This document shows, piece after piece, positions 14,849-26,902 of a stretch of 27,405 nucleotides of DNA (its first letter is position 1; each line of letters starts with the position of its first letter). This stretch comes from CAZNNH01 sp964574335 (lineage in GTDB: Bacteria > Acidobacteriota > Vicinamibacteria > Fen-336). The notes under the pieces were generated by a model. It was not told the origin of the DNA. It worked only from the letters and a program-made list of their open reading frames with translations, and did no database searches. The position numbers were made by a program, and so were the translations under genes. The stretch spans positions 1 through 27,405 of the forward strand of contig CAZNNH010000072.1 in the NCBI GenBank assembly GCA_964574335.1. Direction: 5' to 3'.

Positions 14849-16648
14849 ATGGACGCCGACGACCACCCCTACGTCAAGGATCCGGCGTCGTCGCTGTTCG
14901 TGGCGGGGGGCCTGATCGAGGCCCAGAGCCTGTTCGGGGCCCCGCTGCCGCCGTTGCCTCCGAGCGAGCGGGAGGCGGAACGATGCGTCCTGTACACGCG
15001 CTTCCACCCGCTGCTCCCCACGATCCTGAAGCGCTTCCTCGGCGAGCTGCTGAAGCAGCTCGAAGGGGAGGGCTCCGCGGCGCCGGGAGACGGCAGCAAG
15101 CCGCTGGCGGAGTACGAGGCCGCGCTGGCCCGCGGGCTGCGTTCCGCCCTGGCGGCGGACCGCAGCATGGGGCTCGACAACCTGTTCTGGCTGGCCCACT
15201 CGCGGGACGTCGCCGACTCGGTCCAGCAGATCGCTCCGGACGGCAAGGCCCGGGAGCGCCTCTCCTACGTCCTCCCCGGGTTCCTGGCTCCGGTGTTCGG
15301 GAGGGTCGAGCGAGCGGCCCGAGCCGCCCACCGGGCGGCCGCCCGCAACCGGGGGGGCGCCCTCACCTCCTCCGAGGGGCAGGCCCGGTTGGTCGAGACC
15401 ATGGCCGAGAACGGCTACCTGCTGGTCCAGCCGACATTCGAGGGCCTGGACCTCGAGCTCTTCATTGCCACCAACAGCCGTGTGCGTTTCGATCTCTCTC
15501 TGTTCATGGCGATCCAGGAGGTGCTGATCCGCGAGGTCGAGCGCCGACTGCACGGCGGAGACCGGGGCCTGCGGGCTCGGATCCGGCGCCACCTGCCCGG
15601 CCTGCCTCCAGACCAGCTCCAGACCCCGAGCGGCGTGCTCAAGGTCGCCCTCAACGGGCACGTGATGGCGTATCTCTTCGCCGACGCGTGGGGCACGGGG
15701 CAGGGCCTGATGGCCTCGGGGCCGGTGCGGCAGGCTGCCGAGCGGCGTCCGCCGAGCGAGATCGTCGGCGGGTTCCTGGACCTCGTCGACGGGCTCAAGC
15801 GGTTCGAGATCCTGTGCCACCTGCGCGACCGGGTCTGCGTCGGGGGCGGGATCGATCGCGGTCAGGAGATGGAGGAGAGGATCCGTCGCGGCCTCCGCGT
15901 CTACGACTTCGGCGAGGCGGCCCGGGTGGTCAACAACGCCATCGACGCCACGGTCCTCTTCCTCGACCTTCGCGGCTTCACGCAGACCTCCGAGGGTCAG
16001 GTCTCGGAGCGCGACCTGACCTGGGAGCTCTACACGGTCTTCGACGCCTTCGTCCCCCACGTGCTCCGCTTCGGGGGGTCGGTCGACAAGTTCCTGGGCG
16101 ACGGGATGATGGTGACCTTCGGCACCGAGGGTGCGGATCCGGCGGGGCCGCTGAACGCGCTACGGACGGCGATCCTGTGCCAGGAGACCCTCCATCGCTT
16201 GCGCCGAAAGCGTCTGTCGGCGTTTCGCATGGGGGTGTCGATCCACTACGGCCGCGTCTACCGGGCTCGCTTCTTCGAGGACGTGGGCCGGGTTCAGGCG
16301 ACGGTCATCGGTCGCAACGTCAACCTGGCGGGTCGGCTCTCGTCGGCGGCCAAGAGCAACGGCGGAGCGGAGGACGGGGCCGCCGAGCCGGCTGACGCCT
16401 CCGGCCTTCGCGTCGGCATCGACGAGGCCGGTGCCCTGGTCAACGAGGGGATCTCCCTCAGCCGGGCCGCGCTGGTGCAGCTCCAGGAGCACCTGACCCT
16501 GGAGCAGGTCGACGGGGGAGATGCGGGGACGCTCCGTTATCACGATGCCGAGCTGGACCGGAACGTCCTCATCAAGTACGTCGGCGACGCCAAGTTCAAG
16601 GGCGTCGAGGCGAGCTTCCCGGTCTTCGAGGTCGATCATGACGGGTGA
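14849..16648 (+). CDS. Class III adenylate/guanylate cyclase with uncharacterised N-terminal region
   Basis: Protein of 599 residues. The C-terminal part is a class III nucleotide cyclase catalytic domain. The two metal aspartates are D373 in FLDLRGF and D418 in KFLGDGMM, and the transition-state pair is N492 and R496 in VIGRNVNLAGRL, so it looks active; ATP or GTP preference cannot be read. After NLAGRL there is an insertion of about 85 residues before the usual final strand (KFKGVEASFPVFEV). The N-terminal 365 residues match no sensor domain that I recognise; they are helical, without signal peptide or transmembrane segment, so the protein is probably cytosolic. The start at 14849 has only a G-rich stretch close upstream. 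It lies 11 bases after the IHF-type gene and 15 before the HIT gene, which implies co-transcription. Confidence 0.83.
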   Translation: MDADDHPYVKDPASSLFVAGGLIEAQSLFGAPLPPLPPSEREAERCVLYTRFHPLLPTILKRFLGELLKQLEGEGSAAPGDGSKPLAEYEAALARGLRSALAADRSMGLDNLFWLAHSRDVADSVQQIAPDGKARERLSYVLPGFLAPVFGRVERAARAAHRAAARNRGGALTSSEGQARLVETMAENGYLLVQPTFEGLDLELFIATNSRVRFDLSLFMAIQEVLIREVERRLHGGDRGLRARIRRHLPGLPPDQLQTPSGVLKVALNGHVMAYLFADAWGTGQGLMASGPVRQAAERRPPSEIVGGFLDLVDGLKRFEILCHLRDRVCVGGGIDRGQEMEERIRRGLRVYDFGEAARVVNNAIDATVLFLDLRGFTQTSEGQVSERDLTWELYTVFDAFVPHVLRFGGSVDKFLGDGMMVTFGTEGADPAGPLNALRTAILCQETLHRLRRKRLSAFRMGVSIHYGRVYRARFFEDVGRVQATVIGRNVNLAGRLSSAAKSNGGAEDGAAEPADASGLRVGIDEAGALVNEGISLSRAALVQLQEHLTLEQVDGGDAGTLRYHDAELDRNVLIKYVGDAKFKGVEASFPVFEVDHDG

Positions 16649-16663
16649 ACGAGGGGGCCAACG

Positions 16664-17146
16664 ATGGAGCGCCTGTTCACGCCCTGGCGACACGCCTACG
16701 TGACTTCGCAGGAGAGAAAGGCGGGCTGTGTGTTGTGCCAGGCCCTCGAGCACGTGCAAGGCGCCGACAGCCTGGTCCTGCACGTGGGCCGCAGCAGCTT
16801 CGTGCTGATGAACTTGTTCCCCTACAATGCGGGCCACCTGATGGTGGCGGTCAAGCGGCACATCCCCAGCCTGACCGCCGCGACCGAGGAGGAGCTGGCC
16901 GAGATGATGGCGCTGGCACGTCGGGCGGAGGGGGTCCTGACCGAGGTCTACAAGCCCCACGGGATCAACATCGGGATGAACCTGGGGCGAACCGCCGGGG
17001 CCGGCGTCGCCGACCACATCCACCTCCACGTCGTCCCTCGCTGGGACGGCGACACCAGCTTCATGAGCGTGGTGGGCGAGACGCGCGTGATCCCCGAGGA
17101 GCCAGCGGCCGCCTGCCGACGCCTGCGGCCCCGTTTCTCGAGATGA
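16664..17146 (+). CDS. HIT family hydrolase/phosphorylase
   Basis: Protein of 160 residues with the histidine triad HIHLHVV (H118, H120, H122 with hydrophobic spacing), whose middle histidine attacks nucleotide phosphates. The N-terminus has CVLC (C22, C25), a zinc pair seen in part of the family. The opening RLFTPWRHAYV and the segment NLFPYNAGHLMV place it near the Ap4A phosphorylase-like HIT proteins described in mycobacteria, rather than HinT. The likely substrates are dinucleoside polyphosphates or adenylylated compounds. GAGGGG stands about 9 bases before the ATG. The last codon overlaps the next start by ATGA (17143-17146). The link with the cyclase upstream suggests nucleotide signalling, but that is inference. 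Confidence 0.9.
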   Translation: MERLFTPWRHAYVTSQERKAGCVLCQALEHVQGADSLVLHVGRSSFVLMNLFPYNAGHLMVAVKRHIPSLTAATEEELAEMMALARRAEGVLTEVYKPHGINIGMNLGRTAGAGVADHIHLHVVPRWDGDTSFMSVVGETRVIPEEPAAACRRLRPRFSR

Positions 17147-18162
17147 GCGGCCGCTTGGTGCGCCTCCCGGGATGGGCCGCGGTGGCGGTGGTCGGCTGCC
17201 TGGGGATCGCCTCGTCCTCGGGCGGCCAGTCTCCGGATTCGGCCACCAGCCTGACCTTGTTCGCCGGCACCACCGAAGGCCCTTTCCGCTCCCGCGACTG
17301 GGGTGGAAGCTGGGAGCCGGTCACCAATCACCTGGTCGGCGACGACCCCGCCCAGGTGGGCGCCACCTTCGCCATCCATCCGATCGGCCCTCTGGTGCTC
17401 ATGGGAGGCGAGGGCGGGCTGTTCCTCTCCATGGACTTCGGCGAGAGCTGGGAGAAGCTGGGCCTGAAGGGAGCGGTGCTGTCGCTCATGCCCTCTCGCT
17501 ATCCACAGTCCGACCCGACCCTGTTCGCGGGCACGGCGGCTGGGCTGCTCAAGTCGGTGGACCTGGGGGCCAGCTTCGCCAGCACGGCGCTCCAGGGGAC
17601 CTCGGTGCGGGAGCTGCTGTGGCCGGGACCGGCGTTGGTGGTCGCCACCGACGCCGGGGTGCAGGTCTCGTCCGATGGGGGTGGGAGCTTCTCCGGCTCC
17701 ACGGTCGGATTGCCCGCCGGTCGGGTGGAGGCGATGGCGCTGTCGTCCTTCTTCTCCATCGATCCCGTGATGTTCGCCAGCGTCGGCGCGCAGGGCGTGT
17801 TCCGATCCGGCGACGGGGCGAGGACCTGGTCGCCGGCCGGGCTGGCCGGGCATCGGGTCACCGACCTGTTCTGGTTGGGGCCCTTCCTCTACGCCGTGGA
17901 TGCGGCGGGGGTGTTCCGCAGCGAGGAGCTCGGCGAGCACTGGGAGCGCATCGACGAAGGCCTGGAAGGGGCGCAGCCGATCAAGGTGCTGTTCCCGCTG
18001 GCGCCGGCCTCCGGCGCGGTCCTGTTCCTGGCCTCGAGCCAGGGGTTCTTCCTGAGCAACGACGGCGGCGTGCACTGGGGCCGGGTGGGCGCGCCCACAG
18101 GGGAGCCGTTGTGCCTGGCGACCTTCCCGCCTCCCGTGCCGTCAGCGGGGAAGAGCCGTTGA
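17143..18162 (+). CDS. Exported BNR/sialidase-type beta-propeller protein, probable lipoprotein
   Basis: Protein of 339 residues. The N-terminus is basic and hydrophobic, ending in AVVGC, which fits a lipobox with Cys19 as the lipidated residue. The rest is a repeat protein. Asp-box-like turns recur about every 40-50 residues: SRDWGGSWEPV, SMDFGESWEKL, SVDLGASFAST, SSDGGGSFSGS, SGDGARTWSPA, SEELGEHWERI and SNDGGVHWGRV. That is seven blades of a BNR/Ycf48-like propeller. No catalytic residue set of a sialidase is evident, so a binding or assembly role is more likely. The gene starts by ATGA overlap with the HIT gene and ends overlapping the probable start of dapF. Reading further upstream in this frame would run through the HIT gene and is not supported. 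Confidence 0.82.
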   Translation: MSGRLVRLPGWAAVAVVGCLGIASSSGGQSPDSATSLTLFAGTTEGPFRSRDWGGSWEPVTNHLVGDDPAQVGATFAIHPIGPLVLMGGEGGLFLSMDFGESWEKLGLKGAVLSLMPSRYPQSDPTLFAGTAAGLLKSVDLGASFASTALQGTSVRELLWPGPALVVATDAGVQVSSDGGGSFSGSTVGLPAGRVEAMALSSFFSIDPVMFASVGAQGVFRSGDGARTWSPAGLAGHRVTDLFWLGPFLYAVDAAGVFRSEELGEHWERIDEGLEGAQPIKVLFPLAPASGAVLFLASSQGFFLSNDGGVHWGRVGAPTGEPLCLATFPPPVPSAGKSR

Positions 18163-19031
18163 GCCGGCTCGTGAAGCTGGCCAAGGCCCACGGGCTGGGC
18201 AACGACTTCCTGCTGGTGGGAGGGGCGGAAGCCCCCGCGCCAGCGGTGTCCTGGATCACCCGGGTCTGTGACCGGCACGTCGGGGTGGGGGCCGACGGCT
18301 TGATCCTGTACCGCGTCGAGGGCGACACGGTGCGGATGCGCCTGTTCAACGCCGACGGTGGCGAGGCGGAGATCTCGGGGAACGGCCTCCGCTGCCTGGC
18401 GTCCTACGTGGTGTCGAAGGGTTGGGTGGCGCCGCGGCATCGGGTCGAGACCGCCGCGGGCCCTCGTCAGGTCGAGGTGCGGTCGCTGGGCCCGGGGCGG
18501 TTCCGGGTGGACACCGACCTGGGGACGCCGATCCTGAACAGCCAGGCGATCCCGATCGACATCGACCCGCCCGCCGAACGGGTGGTCGATCTCCCGCTGG
18601 AGGTGCTCGGCCGGCAGCTCCGGATCACCGTGACGTCGCTCGGAAACCCCCACTGCGCGGTGTTCGTCGAGGCGCCGCCGGACGACGCCAGCCTGACCGA
18701 GCTGGGCCGCGCGCTCGAGCACCACCGGGTCTTCCCGAGGCGGACCAACGTGGAGCTGGTGGTGGTCCTGTCCGACCGGCGGCTGCGTGTCCGCTTCTGG
18801 GAGCGGGGCGTCGGCCTGACCCAGGCGTCGGGCACCGGCGCCGCCTCCGCGGCGGTGGCCGCGATGCTGTCCGGCCGTGTGTCCCGGAGCGTGGTCGTCG
18901 ACTGCGACGGGGGAAGCCTCGAGGTCTCGTGGCCCGAGGGCGGGCGGGTGAGCCAGGTGGGAGAGACGGAGCTGGTCCTCGAGGGCCACTGGCTGGCCCC
19001 CGAGCAGGAAGGGTCGGCTACGTCGACGTAG
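18159..19031 (+). CDS. dapF: Diaminopimelate epimerase, second catalytic Cys replaced by Ser
   Basis: Protein of 290 residues matching DapF, which converts LL- to meso-diaminopimelate for lysine and peptidoglycan. Family marks are AKAHGLGNDFLLV at the start, VGADGLILY, NADGGEAEISGNGLRCLASYV with the first catalytic cysteine (C79), GNPHCAVFVE, RTNVELV and FWERGVGLTQASGTGAASAA. In the last motif the standard ACGTG/ACGSG is ASGTG: S224 (TCG at 18828-18830) stands where the second catalytic cysteine belongs. The start is uncertain. TTG at 18159 overlaps the upstream stop by 4 bases, as is common in this window. GTG at 18171 gives the textbook N-terminus (VKLAKAHGLGNDF). The gene ends in a palindrome shared with the convergent gene. 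Confidence 0.88.
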   Translation: MSRLVKLAKAHGLGNDFLLVGGAEAPAPAVSWITRVCDRHVGVGADGLILYRVEGDTVRMRLFNADGGEAEISGNGLRCLASYVVSKGWVAPRHRVETAAGPRQVEVRSLGPGRFRVDTDLGTPILNSQAIPIDIDPPAERVVDLPLEVLGRQLRITVTSLGNPHCAVFVEAPPDDASLTELGRALEHHRVFPRRTNVELVVVLSDRRLRVRFWERGVGLTQASGTGAASAAVAAMLSGRVSRSVVVDCDGGSLEVSWPEGGRVSQVGETELVLEGHWLAPEQEGSATST

Positions 19032-19032
19032 C
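19017..19032. repeat. 16-bp perfect palindrome holding both stop codons of convergent genes
   Basis: GCTACGTCGACGTAGC is identical on both strands. It contains the TAG of dapF (19029-19031) and the TAG of the membrane protein gene on minus (19020-19018). As a result both proteins end in Ala-Thr-Ser-Thr. The genes overlap by 14 bases tail to tail. Confidence 0.85.
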
Positions 19033-19500
19033 GGGCTCTTCCGTGGCCTCCTCGGTCGGGCCTCTACGCCGCAGGATCGCCAGCACCATCGCCAGCAGGG
19101 CCAGGTCGCCCACGATCAGGCCATAGCCAGCGCGGCGGCCGCCCTGGCTCTTCACCGTGAAGCAGCCGCAGTTCTCCACGTCGATCCCACGCGCCATGGT
19201 CGAGGAGACGGCCAGCACGAAGGTCAGAAGCAGGGCGCCCGCCAGCAGAGAGGCCTCGCACCGCCAGGGCCCCAGGATCATCGAGAGCCCGAGCAGCAGC
19301 TCCACCCAGGGGAGGGTCACCGCTACCAGGTTGGCCAGGATGGGGCCCACCCAGGGGTTGGGCCCGAGCAGGTGATAGCGGTAGATGATCCGGGCAAAGT
19401 CCTCTGGATGCAGTATCTTGTCGATGCTGGCGTAGACGAAGACGGCGCCCACGATCAGCCCCAGCAGCGACTCGAGCCAGAAGCCGGCGGGCCTCTTCAC
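19018..19500 (-). CDS. MauE/DoxX-like four-helix membrane protein
   Basis: Protein of 160 residues with four hydrophobic segments at about 8-25, 53-75, 83-100 and 125-143. It has the CGC motif (C111, C113 in DVENCGCF) typical of MauE/DoxX-like membrane proteins, which take part in disulfide chemistry or maturation of periplasmic redox enzymes. ASIDKILHPEDFARIIYRYHL is the usual first-loop segment of this group. The start is GTG at 19500, which overlaps the TGA of the rhodanese gene as GTGA. Longer in-frame starts (up to 19620) would run inside the rhodanese gene in another frame. The pairing with a rhodanese-like exported protein supports a sulfur or thiol redox role in the envelope. The exact substrate is unknown. 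Confidence 0.82.
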   Translation of the reverse strand: MKRPAGFWLESLLGLIVGAVFVYASIDKILHPEDFARIIYRYHLLGPNPWVGPILANLVAVTLPWVELLLGLSMILGPWRCEASLLAGALLLTFVLAVSSTMARGIDVENCGCFTVKSQGGRRAGYGLIVGDLALLAMVLAILRRRGPTEEATEEPATST

Positions 19501-19943
19501 CCCTTGCCCCGCTCCAGCGGATAGCCGGCATCCTCCCAGGCCGGGAGGCCGTCGTACAAGATGGCGGCGTGGATCCCGACGTCGCGCAGCTTCTGGGCCA
19601 CGATGTGGCTCGACTCGCAACCGAACCCGCTGCAGTAGACGACCAGCAGGAAGTGGCTGCGCAGGCGCGGCTCGAGCCGCTCGAAGTAGCGGTCGAACTC
19701 GTCCTCGGGCAGCGGTACCGCGCCGGGGATGTGGCTCATCTCCCAGAAGGCCTCGGGCCGGGCGTCGAGGAACAGGGCCCCCTGCTCGAGACGCTGCCGG
19801 GCCTCCTCCGCGTCGAGGAGCTCGTCACCCTGCTGGATGAAGACGTTGCGGTTCAGGTCTAGGCCGCGCCCGGACCAGGCGTTCCAGGCAAGGCCCAGGA
19901 TGGCGCCGGCCAGCAGCATCGACGTCACACGGTGGAGGCGCAC
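19497..19943 (-). CDS. Exported or membrane-anchored rhodanese-like protein
   Basis: Protein of 148 residues. The first 22 residues form a signal peptide or anchor (VTSMLLAGAILGLAWNAW). A single rhodanese domain follows at about 38-145, with LFLDARPEAFWEMSHIPGAVPLP and the active-site loop VVYCSGFGC (C104 catalytic, C109 near the end of the loop). It ends with LYDGLPAWEDAGYP. Rhodanese folds move sulfane sulfur. The start is GTG at 19943; the hydrophobic segment supports it, although only a weak GTGAAG precedes it and an ATG at 19919 would cut the segment. It is the first gene of a two-gene unit with the MauE/DoxX-like protein. Confidence 0.85.
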   Translation of the reverse strand: MRLHRVTSMLLAGAILGLAWNAWSGRGLDLNRNVFIQQGDELLDAEEARQRLEQGALFLDARPEAFWEMSHIPGAVPLPEDEFDRYFERLEPRLRSHFLLVVYCSGFGCESSHIVAQKLRDVGIHAAILYDGLPAWEDAGYPLERGKG

Positions 19944-20177
19944 GGCTTCACGCTAGCACGCTCCCAAAACAGGCTCAAGGCGGGGTTGGCGCCGAGGGCG
20001 GCGAGGTCGCGCGGCGTCGTCGTGGGCGGAAGCGCACAGCCGACGTCGAATGGCGTGGAGGCCTCGCCTATGGTACTTTACCGGCTTCGGTGAGCCGCTG
20101 CCGCGTCCCCACGGTTCGGCGTGCGCGGCTCGCCCCCGCGGTGTGGGCCGGTCCCGCGGTCACCGAGTCGCCGGAAC

Positions 20178-20929
20178 TTGATCTCGCCCATAACGTCAGA
20201 CGCTCTCGTGCTTCGAACCCATGACTTCGGGGAGACCAGCAAGATCGTGGTCCTGCTCACCCGCGAACGGGGCAAGCTGAGGGCGGTCGCCAAGGGGGTG
20301 CGGCATCCGCGAAGCCGGATCCGGTCGGCGCTGGAGCCGCTTTCGGAGGTGCGGGTGGGCCTCCACGGCCGGCAGGGGGCGGAGCTTCTCCGGCTGGGGG
20401 AATGCGAGCTGCTCCGCTCGGCGTTCCCGGCCAGCCGTGGTGGGCTCGAGATCGTGATGGCCCTCTCCTACTACGCGGAGCTGATCGACGCGTTCTCGCC
20501 GGAGGCGGAGGCCGACCATAACGGCTATCGTCTGGCTCGGGCGGTGGTCACCGCGGCCGAAGAGGGCGTGCCGGCCGAGGCCCTCACCCCCTACTTGGAG
20601 GCGTGGCTTCTGCGGCTGCACGGGATCTACCCGCCCATCGACCGGTGTGCCGGCTGTGGCGGGGCCCTGGAGCCGGGGGCCCTCACCTATCATCGCCAGG
20701 CTCGAGGGTTCGCCTGCGTGGGCTGCGGTCCGGCGTCGGGGCCCCGGCTCGAGGCCCCCACCGTGGCCTTCCTGGCCCGGGTCTTCCAAGAGCCGCCGTC
20801 CGCGTTCACCGAGGGCCCCCAGGAGCCGGCCAGCCTGGAGCAGCTCCACCACGAGCTGATCGGTCAGCATCTGGAACGGGAGCTGCGCTCCTACCGGGTG
20901 ATGCGCGACGTCGCGCGTGAGGCCCGGGC

Positions 20930-20933
<4 letters not shown>
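20178..20933 (+). CDS. recO: DNA repair protein RecO
   Basis: Protein of 251 residues, a normal RecO length. RecO anneals SSB-coated single strands and, with RecR, loads RecA in the RecF pathway. The N-terminal OB-fold shows DALVLRTHDFGETSKIVVLLTRERGKL and AVAKGVRHPRSR. The C-terminal helical part has a four-cysteine zinc site, CAGC (C157, C160) and CVGC (C180, C183). The start is probably TTG at 20178, which gives LISPITSDALVLRT as in other RecO proteins. The ribosome binding site is weak (CGGAA), and a GTG at 20121 would add 19 Pro/Arg-rich residues. The 3' end overlaps glyQ by ATGA. The 234 bases upstream hold divergent promoters that I cannot place with confidence. Confidence 0.88.
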
Positions 20934-21794
<861 letters not shown>

Positions 21795-21802
<8 letters not shown>

Positions 21803-23957
21803 GCTCCTGCTCGAGGTGGGTTGCGAGGAGCTCCCGGCTGGCTGGCTGCCGGGGCTGGGCGAGCAGCTCCGCAGAGGGTTCCACCAGGCCGCCGACGCGA
21901 TCCATCTGGCCCCCGGCGAGGTGACCGTCTGGTGGACACCGAGGCGCCTGGCGCTGGCGGCCGAGGTCCTCGATCGCCAACCCGATCGCGACACCGAGGT
22001 GTGGGGGCCGGCGATGACCCTGGCCCGGGTCGGCGGGGCCTGGAGCAAGGCGGCGCTGGGCTTCGCCCGCAAGCACGGGGTCGAGCCGGACCGGCTCGAC
22101 CAGGCGCCCAAGGACCCGCGTCGCCCCGAGGAGCTGCACCTGCGGTTTGCGCGCCGGGAGGCCGGGCGCCCGGCCCTCGAGGTGCTCCCGGGGGTGCTTC
22201 TGGCCGTGCTGCGCGGGCTCTCGTTCCCGAAGCGCATGAACTGGGACGCCTGGATGGACGACGGACGAGGGTCGTTCCCGTTCGGCCGGCCGATCCGTTG
22301 GCTGCTGGCCCTGCTCGGCGGGGAGGTGGTGCCCCTCACCATCTTCGACGGCGTGGGGGGAAAGAGAGGGGCGCCCATCGTCGAGAGCGGCCGGCGCTCC
22401 GTGGGCCACCGTTTCCTCCCCCGAGAGAACCCGGGCTCCCGCTTCGAGGTGGCCTCGGCCGAGGCGTTGCGGGGCGGGCTCCGGGAGCGTTTCGTGCTCC
22501 TCGATCCGGCGGAGCGCCTGCTTCGGATCGAGGCGGAGCTCGGCCGTCTCGCCGACGGCGCGGCGGTGCAACACCCGCTGGTCTCGGAATGGCGGGACCT
22601 CGTCGAGCACCCCAGCGTGCTGGTGGGTGAGGTCCCCGAGCGCTTCCAGGAGCTGCCGGTCGAGGTGCTCCAGACGGTCCTCGTGCATCACCAGAAGTAC
22701 ATCCCGGTGATGAAGGCGGGGCGGGTCGCGGGGTTCGCGGCCATCGCCGACGGCGACGGCCGCAACGGAGCCCGCATCGTGCGGGGGATGCAGCGGGTGG
22801 TGGTGGCCCGGCTGCGCGACGCGGCCTTCTTCTTCGCCGAGGACATGAAGCGGCCACTCTCCGAGCGGGTCGAGGACCTGGCCGGCGTCACCTTCCACGA
22901 GTCGCTCGGCACCTATCGGGACAAGGCCGAGCGGATGGCGAGCCTGGTCGACGGGATGTGCGAGACCGGGCTCCTGGGCCGCCCCGAGGGCGAGGCCGCC
23001 CGCCAGGCGGCGCTGCTGGCCAAGGCCGACCTGACCACGCTGATGGTGGGGGAGTTCCCCGAGCTGCAGGGGGTGATGGGCGGGATCTACCTCGGCGCCC
23101 AGGGGCAGGTCCCGACCGAGGTCTCGAGCGCGGTCCGCTGGCACTACCATCCGCAGTCGATCGACGAAAACGCCCCACCGGCCGGCGTCCTGGACGGGGC
23201 GGCCGAGAGGGTCTTCGCCGCGGTCTCCCTGGCCGACAAGCTCGACACGTTGGCCGGCTACTTCGCCATCGGACAGGAGCCCACCGGAAGCCGCGACCCC
23301 TTCGGCCTCAGGCGGGCCGCCCAGGGGGTGATCCGCCTGCTGCTCGACTTCTGGAAGCCGGTGGCGGGGCAGGCGCGGCCGAGCCTGGTGACGTTGACGG
23401 AGCGGGCCATCCTCGGCCACCAGACCCGGTTGGGACCGGTGCCCGAGGCGGCCGCGGAGCGTCTGCTGTCGTTCCTGCGGGAGCGCCTCGAGTTCGTTCT
23501 GGTCTCGCGGGGTTTCCCCGCCGACGAGGTGGCGGCGGTGGTCGGGACGGCCGAGGCCCTGGCCGTCGAGGACCCTTTCGACTGCCTGGTGCGTCTTCGG
23601 GCCCTGCACCGGGTCAGGTCCGAGGCGCGTGAGGATTTTGCGCATCTGGCGGCCGCTTTCAAGAGGGCCAAGAACATCCTGGCTTCGGCTCCGGATCGGG
23701 GCGTGAAGCCAGAGCTCTTCCGCGAGGCGGCGGAGCGGGAGCTCGACCGGGCGGTGGCCGCCCTGGAGGGGAAAGACGGCGACTACGAGACGCGGCTGCG
23801 CTCGTTGGCCGCCCTCCGGGGACCCGTCGACCGTTTCTTCGAGGACGTCCTGGTGATGGCCGAGGAGCCCGAGGTGAGGGACAACCGCCTGGGGCTGCTG
23901 GCTCGAGCGCTCTCGCTCTTCTACCGAATCGCGGACATTTCGAAACTGGGAGGCTAA
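21795..23957 (+). CDS. glyS: Glycyl-tRNA synthetase beta subunit
   Basis: Protein of 720 residues, the tRNA-binding partner of GlyQ. It opens with MAELLLEVGCEELPAGWL, which is diagnostic. WTPRRLAL and GPAMTLARVGGAWSKAALGFARKHGV follow, then LSFPKRMNWD near residue 140, and VLVHHQKYIPV near 297. The HD-like part shows DLTTLMVGEFPELQGVMGG, and the C-terminal anticodon-binding-like part ends in RDNRLGLLARALSLFYRIADISKL. The start is GTG at 21795, inside the end of glyQ. Its stop is followed by only 2 bases before ppdK, so both are co-transcribed. Confidence 0.95.
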
Positions 23958-23959
23958 GC

Positions 23960-26797
<2,838 letters not shown>

Positions 26798-26802
26798 CCG
26801 TT

Positions 26803-26839
26803 CCTGGTCCCCGGGGCCCGCGCCCCGGGGACACCCAGG
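26803..26839 (+). terminator. Strong GC hairpin after ppdK
   Basis: GTCCCCGGGGC (26807-26817) pairs perfectly with GCCCCGGGGAC (26822-26832) around a 4-base loop. CCTG (26803-26806) and CAGG (26836-26839) can extend it past a 3-base bulge. Only a short TTTCC follows, so it may end transcription with help, or protect the 3' end. It begins 5 bases after the ppdK stop. Confidence 0.6.
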
Positions 26840-26845
26840 CTTTCC

Positions 26846-26886
26846 GCCCGTCGGGCCGTGCTCCGTCGAGCCCGGGCCCGACGGGC
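26846..26886. repeat. Second inverted repeat between ppdK and mutL
   Basis: GCCCGTCGGGCC (26846-26857) and GGCCCGACGGGC (26875-26886) are perfect 12-base arms around 17 bases. The right arm ends 16 bases before the mutL start, so the stem could act as a second terminator or affect mutL initiation. No poly-T tract is present on either strand. Confidence 0.55.
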
Positions 26887-26902
26887 CTATCGGATCATCG
26901 GC

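Noticed and set aside
16645..17142. Upstream extension of the propeller gene in the same open frame
   Set aside because: It runs through the HIT gene in another frame with no recognisable sequence, and ATG 17143 gives a lipoprotein signal.
20209..20221. TTCGAACCC, resembling the T-arm of a tRNA
   Set aside because: It lies in the conserved N-terminus of recO, and no acceptor or anticodon stem surrounds it.
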